In this document: one piece after another, positions 57,485 through 64,000 of the stretch
How the letters are laid out: each line of letters opens with the position of its first letter
Numbering within the stretch: position 1 is the stretch's first letter
Assembly (NCBI GenBank): GCA_037974665.1
Contig: CM075768.1
Span: 94,501 to 158,500 of the forward strand
Source of the DNA: Ehretia macrophylla
Taxonomy: Eukaryota; Streptophyta; Magnoliopsida; Boraginales; Ehretiaceae
Direction of reading: 5' to 3'
Length of the DNA: 64,000 nt
Notes under the pieces: generated by a model
The model's input: only the letters and a program-made list of their open reading frames with translations
Databases searched by the model: none
Told to the model about the DNA's origin: nothing
Position numbers and translations under genes: made by a program

Positions 57485-58199
57485 TAGATCTTCTTATTGA
57501 GCTGGTTATTATTTTTCTTGGCCTTTTCGGTTTTACCCTTACCTTTTCCCTTCCCCTTGGGCATAGAAGATTCACTCATCAGCATAATTTTATTGTTGTC
57601 CTTCTTATGTTGCTCAAATGTCCTTAGCATGTTGAGCATTTCTGAAAGCTCAACGTCAAGCTTATTCATGTGGAAGTTCATGACAAAAGGACCGAACAAC
57701 TACAGAAGAGTCTGTAGAACTAAAACTTGGTACAACTTGTTGTCCATGATGAGTCCAAGGGATGATAGCTCACCAATATGACCAATCATTTTTACCACAT
57801 GATTGTCGATTGACATCCCTTTAGTCATTCTCGACTTGAATATGGCCTTAGATATCTCACATCTCCTTGCCTTAGAGTTGGTGCTAAACAAGTCCTTCAA
57901 ATGGGAATCCATCTCTTGAGGTATGAGATTCTCATATTTCTTCTGGAAATCCGTACTCATCGCTGCAAGCATAAGGCACTTGACTTGAGTTATATCATTC
58001 TGATACTTCTTGTGTAGCTCACTATCGCTGATGACTCCTCGGTAGGAGGAGGATGTGCAAACAATGTGTTGTCCAGTATTTATGCTAACTTATTTGTTGG
58101 TAATACCAACATAAGTTTTTGGTGCCAATCTTCATAGTTGGCTTCTTTAGTCAATATGTTAGTATCCAACATACTACGCAATGACAAAGCATTTATCAT
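57484..58199 (-). pseudogene. gag: Copia gag remnant
   Basis: From ATG at 58199: MINALSLRSMLDT, NYEDWHQKLMLVLP (a gag start typical of copia), a premature TAA, then YQNDITQVKCLMLAAMS, MDSHLKDLFS, GMSIDNHVVKMIGHIGELSSLG, FHMNKLDVELSEMLNMLRTFE and a KGKGKGKGK basic stretch. It stops before any CCHC knuckle and joins the RT remnant. Confidence 0.85.
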
Positions 58200-58649
58200 T
58201 TGACACAGTGATCTAAAATGTACAAGCTAAAAAATATAAATTTAATGTCTTGTTAGTTTTAATCTCCAAAAGGTCTAGACTTTGACCAGTGGTCTCCCAC
58301 TATTTTCCAGCACTCACACCACCTTCATAGTGTGTCTGTGAGCCTTTCTAGGTCTCAAGGCAGGGTTATGACTCATTCTTGCTAATACATAACCCGTATG
58401 AGGTAGGGACCAAGCATGCATACCAGAATGGTAAGTCATCTTAGCCTATTGTATCTCCATAAAACTCCTAAGTTGTTTAGCCCCTTAACCCGCATAGACC
58501 CCTATGAGATAGGGACCATCTACCGTTTAAGTGTAAGTCAACCATCAACAGTACATATGATTGGTAAGAGTGTGCCACAAGTCTTCTCCTAGGAGGTAGG
58601 GTTAAGAGACTTGCATTCAAACCCCTAACATATACCACTTTGAGTAAGA
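58200..58649 (-). other. Leader of copia remnant 2
   Basis: Non-coding, with two related blocks (TGAGGTAGGGACCAAGC near 58400 and TGAGATAGGGACCATCT near 58505). Its own PBS and 5' LTR are not visible; copia remnant 3 is inserted at 58650. Confidence 0.5.
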
Positions 58650-60699
58650 TGTTAGAGATATGCCTTAATGCTATAGTTAGATGACCTATATAGGGATATT
58701 TTGATGTGAATATGTATCTTTCATAATAGCATTTAGTGGACATTCATATTCTTCGTCTATAATAGATATGACTGTGTCCTTAGTGTTTCTTTAGAGAAGA
58801 AATATATTCTAAACGCATTTAGAATACGTCGGCATATTTCTTCGATATGATAAGCACAAGAACTTAATTTGTAGCCCTTAGATAATTTAACTAGGATTAG
58901 AATAATCAAGTACAGGCTGTCATATGTAGTTTTTTTTTATAACATAAGGATGTTAATGATAAAGGATGGCAAGTCTTGTGCCATAACAGCATAGGGATGC
59001 GATTAACCTACATATGAGTGATCATTAGTAGAATGGATCATTGAATATGACGTAGATAATAGAACTACATGACTTCAGATTAATAGTTTATTATATATTG
59101 CGGATTGTGAAAATTAATCCTTTGACTTGAGAAATTATGACTTCTAGATATATTAGGGGCTAAATATAGCATTTGGACAAAGCTCGCCTTTATATAGGTG
59201 AGATACGACCTCTCGTAGTTTAGTCTTGTGATATAGAGACTGACAGGTAATTGTCAAGATAAGATCCGTTAACCTCCGACGTGAGTAGATATCCTATGCA
59301 ATCTTATTACTGTCTATGAACAAGGAAGTCCTTGGCCAAGGCGTGAGTGATTGATGGAAAAGGGTTTTTCCATAGTGTCATCTCTCGTTCCACCATTTAG
59401 ATCTAAGCATAGAATCGGTTTAGTGGACTTAGACTATAAATGGATTCATATAAGTCGGACTGCATTTACCTTATAAACTGTCTTCACACGTATGTTGCTA
59501 GGCATCACTATTGAACGTGAAGGTATTTCGGAGAATGACGGAGACATTCTCCGGAATAGATTAAAAGCGTTTAATAGTCCCTCATTTCTATATGGTTATG
59601 AATGTAGAAGGTCACACATTAAAGAACATCATGAATAGAGTAATCGATGAGCTTAAATGTGATTTAGAAAGAATGTTAAAAAGTTAACATCATTCCTTTT
59701 GGTCACTAAGAGTTGATGGGCCAATTGTGTAATTATTGAAAGCTTTTGGGCCGATTGTGTAATTAATAGAAGTGTTGGGCCGTGTGGTAGTAATTGATGA
59801 GAGTATTGGGTGTTTAAATAATTGCTAAAAGGCATTTGGGCCGTTTGTGTAATTATCCAAAGGTTAGAGCCATTGTATAATTATTGAAAAGTATTTCCAA
59901 TTAATTATTCTAATAGAGATTAGAATTAATTAATTAATTGCACATGATTGGTGGATATGCATGTACATGTGTATATATGTGCAAGATTGGATTGCATGGC
60001 TAGGATTAGCCAAGTCATCAATACAAGTCATCTTATGATGATGTCGCATCCCACTAATTCAAAATAGATGGCCAAGATTTAATCTTGAAAAGTAGATCTT
60101 TTGCATGGCCAGCGTTTGTAATGATTGCGAATGCTAGTTGCAAAGGAGAAAGAAAACCTTTGGACATTAAAACACTCAATCTAATTACATAATCAAGACA
60201 AGATCAATGATTGAGATTAAGCTAATCTCTCTCTCTCCTCTCTCTCATTTACACGGCCAAACACTCAAGGAAGAAGATGAAGTTTTTATCTTCTATTCAA
60301 GCCATACACACACACGGCCAAGCTTATGAAAAGGAAGAGAGAGAATACACTATCTTCAATACATGTACACAATGAAATGAAGATGAAAAATACTTAGAGA
60401 AGTTTTTGTTTATTCTCTTACTTGCTCTCGGCCCAAGCTTAGAAAAAGGAAAAAGAGATTTTCTTTTAACACTCTTACATACATATAAGGTTTAATCACT
60501 CAAGACAAGCTAGCACATTTAGTCATTGGGTGTAGATCACTCTTGGATGTTCGGTGTTTGTGCCTTGATCCTTCACACTTGAGGAGGAGCTAGTCCGCAT
60601 CATCAAAGGCTTTCTACAAGTTGTTGGCTATCTACAAGAGATATAACTTCTTCTATACCTTGTATTTATATATATATGGTTGATATATATTGAAATACA
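58650..60699 (+). repeat. Copia LTR (remnant 3)
   Basis: Starts TGTTAGAGATATGCC and ends about AAATACA at 60699, followed by TTAGTATT, which matches TTGGTATC of a PBS at six of eight bases with two transitions. The LTR at 60709 interrupts it just there. CT-rich leader with CACGGCCAA motifs near 60255-60320. Confidence 0.6.
59712..59900 (+). repeat. TTGGGCC minisatellite in copia LTR
   Basis: Six degenerate units of about 30 bp, each like TTGGGCCGATTGTGTAATTA followed by an A/G-rich part. Confidence 0.7.
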
Positions 60700-60708
60700 G
60701 TTAGTATT

Positions 60709-63209
60709 TGTAAGGCCCAGCCCGAGACCATATGTGCATATAGATCATATCATATATAATTAAATCATCTTATATGCATTTACCTTGTTTTATGTGCTTT
60801 AAAATTGATTTATGTGCATTTATCTTGATTTATGTGCATTTTATCGTTTCACATATATTTGAGTCATTTATATCGTGTAGCTAGTAATTGGAACCAACTA
60901 AGTTCAATAGCTAACTAGAATAATTGAATTAGAACCAAGACAATTAGAATTAACACTAGAATGGCAAACTAGTAATATACAAGTCAGTTGGAGGGCACTC
61001 TCGTCATTAGACAACTTAGATATTATCTATCAACACAAACTACACCATTCACACACATCAAATCTCTACAACACACACTACACCACCCACACACACCAAA
61101 TCTCTACACGCACACACACTAGAGAACTCAGCCAAGAGAAGATAGGAAGAGGAAGAAGAAGATCTCCAAGTTATTCCTATCATTTTTGTTTGTGTTTTCC
61201 TAGTTTTATTCAAGTGATTCTTGCTCCATTTTCATCTAGCACACAAGAACAAAGATGAGGGTTCTTTCAAAATGGTAATTTATGAGATATAAATGCATAT
61301 TGATGGATTCATGAGGCTTGTATGGAGTTATATTTGCAATTCTATGGATTAGAATTGTTGAAATCATGCTTGTTGATGATTTAAACTAAGGTTATGTTTC
61401 TAAAATTTTTGAATGTTCTTAATGACGAAGCTTGTATCTAGCTATACAAATATAGTTGATTGTTGCTTATTTAGGTTGATAGAGGTTGTTTGAATGAATA
61501 GGTGTTGTTCGATATAGTAGCAAAACATACAAGAATTTTCAGAATAACCTTTCTGGACAGATTTGTACAATCAAAACTTTTATCCCGTTTTTATGGTTGG
61601 ATGATTTTATAAAACTCTGAAGAATTCAGAAAATGTAAAAACCTCATTAGAGGAATATTTCTTCTGTTTTCCATGTCATGAGGAAAAATCATTTTCATTA
61701 CCGAAAAAACACAGGACAGTAGGTATTAGGAATTTTGCTGCCACTGGACAGATTTGTACAAACATGAAATTGTAGCCTATTTTTATAGATAGATGATTTT
61801 ATAAAAATCTGGGAAATTCAGAAAAGGTGGAAAACTCATAAAGGAACATTTATTAAGCTGGCCATGTCATGAGGAAAAATCATTTTCATGCTCAAAACAC
61901 ATGAGACAATAGGTTATGGGATTTTTTGTTAAATTTGACAGCTCACTGCCTTAAGTTTCTTTTGCATATTAAAAATAGTAAACGATCTCAGAATTGAACG
62001 AAAATTTCATAGTAGCTATATTAGGAAGTTAGGAACAACTTTCGTATTTTACAAAACGTCGGATTCCATCGTTTTAAATAGCTGAATTTTCCATTTTCGA
62101 AATAACCCTAGAATAGTCTTCAATCTGGACAGTCAAGACATAGATGCATTAAATTGGTTATACCTCTATCAATTTAGATTGGAATTGAGCTTTTCGTGAT
62201 TCTAGAATTATGTACACTCGAAGAGCTTTAATTCTATACCTAATTCGAATAATTTGGAGTTCAGGAAGATAGGTTACTGATTAGCTAAAATTAGGCTAAT
62301 GCAGTGATGTAAACATTGTTTTAAGTCAATAAGTTTAGCTCTAATGTAAATTGCTATTGATTGAATGACTAATTGCTATTGATTGAATGACTAAGTACAT
62401 GGGTTATTAATGTGTAGTGTTATTAAATGATCAATATATGTGTTAGAATATTTTTGGAGACATTAATTTGAATTATATTATTTGATACTTGTTGAATTAC
62501 CTGATATGATATAAATGATCGTAGTACTTGAACTTGAATTTGAATTGGTGTCAAAAGGGGTTGCAACCACCTAGTCTTGGCATGATAGTATGCATACTAT
62601 GCCGGACATCCTCAAGGTGTCGGTGATCTTATGTCTACCATGGTCCGTATTCCCCTCTCGCTCGGGAACTTTGATTTCCTTGGAGAATCGGGTCGTAGGA
62701 TTCGAGTATTATCTGGAATACTCGATTTGGGTGAGATAAGGAAGGAGATGTTGAACATCTCAGTTACTATTGCTTGTGTCAGACTTGCTTGTAAAGAGTA
62801 AGTTGTTCCTTACTACGTATGTGATATGTGACTTGAATACGTATACTTGAATTATTTATTGACTGCAAATCTTGCTTGCATTGTATCCACGGATTTACGA
62901 AAAGGTTTATGAAAAGGAAAAATTGTATTTGAAAACCCTTCCCAAATTCCCCCTCGCTGAGCTTAGTGTTGTTATAAGCTCACCCTTTTTTTCCTCCTTT
63001 CAGGCAATGAGGAGAGGTTTGTAGAATACTATAAGGATAATCCTCAGCATACTGGACCGGAAGTGCCCTATACGTGATATACACCTCTCTTAGGTATATT
63101 GTTGACTTAGATGACTTGAACAATTAAATGTATATATTATTTTGTGTATATGGATAGTTTTAATATCATGTTCTTGTATAAGTGAACTATTTTAGTCATT
63201 GGTCATAAT
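60709..63209 (+). repeat. Gypsy LTR, element A/C-like family
   Basis: TGTAAGGCCCAGCCCGAG at 60709, then degenerate TTTATGTGCATTTACCTTG repeats and the AACTAAGTTCAATAG block, all as in element A's LTR read in its own direction. Hairpin GAGCTTA/TAAGCTC at 62959-62981 after CCCTCGCT, then TTTCAG|G. Donor site altered (AAAG|ATGAGG at 61254). Interrupted at 63210. Confidence 0.8.
63004..63077 (+). other. Acidic exon-like segment, LTR at 60709
   Basis: After CCTTTCAG|GC the same phase reads NEERFVEYYKDNPQ and on to EVPYT-stop. No start supported. Confidence 0.3.
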
Positions 63210-64000
63210 TGTAACGCCCCGATCTCTCATGAGATCGGAGGCTCTAATAACCATGCTATTCTCAACCCAATTCCAACCCGGTCACAAAATTTTAAGGAAA
63301 ACGGACGGAGTCTTCCCTGTTTATAGGACAATTCAAAACCTGTAAACAAACAACAAATTCACAACCACACAAAATCCAATATCCACCATATTCACCAACT
63401 TCATCTCCCCAGCATTCCCAGCCTCAAGGCTGACCGAGCCTTGAGCAAGACCTAGAAAACACACACAAGCATGCATTTATCAATCCTTCAAACCTTATCT
63501 TTTTAATCCGCTTATCATACCACTCTGTTTTAACCATTAGAATTTCTTATAAACTAAAGCCAATCGAATATTAACTTCTATTAACACACAAGCAAACAGT
63601 ATAAAGGAAAGTAAGGATAAAATATCACAATCTACTACCACTCAAGCAATACATTAACCTAGCTATTATAATTCTTCAACAATTCCAAATATATACAAAC
63701 CCATAGGCACAAAATAGAACATAACATAATACAAACACAATCTTCCATAATTTAGCAGGCAAGCACTCCAATCTCAAGCAATAGCACACAGCAATCAAGG
63801 CAACTCCTTCAATTGCACCACCTGAAGCATGTTTAGCGAGGTATGAACAATCACAATTGCTCAGTGAGGGATATAGTCTACCAGGGCGTGCATTGTAGCA
63901 TTTAATACAAATAAAGCTTTTAGCAACCAAAGAACAATTGAAACAAGTTACCACACATTAAAAAGGATACGATTCACTTGCTTTTCAATCACGAACCACG
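63210..64000 (-). repeat. Gypsy LTR fragment, runs off window
   Basis: Plus strand begins TGTAACGCCCCGATC, the reverse of an LTR end GGGGCGTTACA. Contains a perfect palindrome CGATCTC-TCAT-GAGATCG just inside the end, the hairpin GAACAAT/ATTGCTC with AGTGAGGG at 63845-63869, and an acceptor CTTCAG|GT (minus) at 63823-63822. The 92-codon open frame on the minus strand spans these signals and is probably chance. Confidence 0.75.

Noticed and set aside
63676-63954. 92-codon open frame in the right-end LTR
   Set aside because: It runs through the conserved hairpin and acceptor region, so it is most simply chance in non-coding LTR.

Overview
The window is repeat-only DNA from a large-genome plant, most likely a flowering plant. 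I find no cellular gene, rRNA, tRNA or CRISPR. Everything I can identify is LTR retrotransposon: Ty3/gypsy chromoviruses of the Tekay/Del type (gag with CCHC knuckles, DSGA protease, RT, RNase H, DD35E integrase, C-terminal chromodomain, initiator-Met tRNA primer site) and decayed Ty1/copia. One block at 42504-51720 is repetitive but unclassified.

Layout. 1-2373 is a minus-strand LTR ('E0') that cuts the left LTR of element A. Element A (minus, 2374-21736) is a gag-only, non-autonomous gypsy element. Its right LTR is split by gypsy element 1 (plus, 8630-20476, target duplication AAAGG), and the 5' LTR of element 1 is split by a minus-strand solo LTR (8945-11227, duplication TTAGG). Element A sits in the left LTR of element C (minus, 21737-42503), another gag-only element. 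The leader of C, next to its primer site, is split by gypsy element 2 (plus, 23898-40025), and the pol of element 2 is split by coding-free element D (plus, 29334-35630). To the right lie an unclassified block with two minisatellite arrays and a 3.6 kb solo LTR (44343-47933), then nested copia remnants (about 52850-60700), a plus-strand gypsy LTR (60709-63209), and a further minus-strand LTR from 63210 that runs off the window.

The boundaries give the order of insertion: C, then A, then element 1, then the solo LTR; and C, then element 2, then D. Elements 1 and 2 are closely related. Both carry many in-frame stops, largely CAG to TAG and TGG to TAG or TGA, as expected from decay of methylated cytosines. 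Their defects fall at different sites. A, C and D keep only what is needed in cis (LTRs, primer site, polypurine tract, sometimes gag) and would have depended on partners like elements 1 and 2.

The most interesting signal is inside the LTRs. LTRs from several diverged families share one layout: a candidate splice donor AAG|GTGAG after the leader, about 1.15-1.75 kb of intron-like sequence, a CCTCACTGAG-type box with a hairpin whose arms change sequence but keep pairing, a short pyrimidine-rich stretch, and CAG|G. In elements 1 and 2 the acceptor is followed by a 92-nt exon-like segment of constant length that reads as a short acidic peptide; two other families also give acidic peptides in the same phase. 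A second hairpin just upstream of the polypurine tract also shows a compensatory base-pair change. These are hand observations and need alignment and RNA data.
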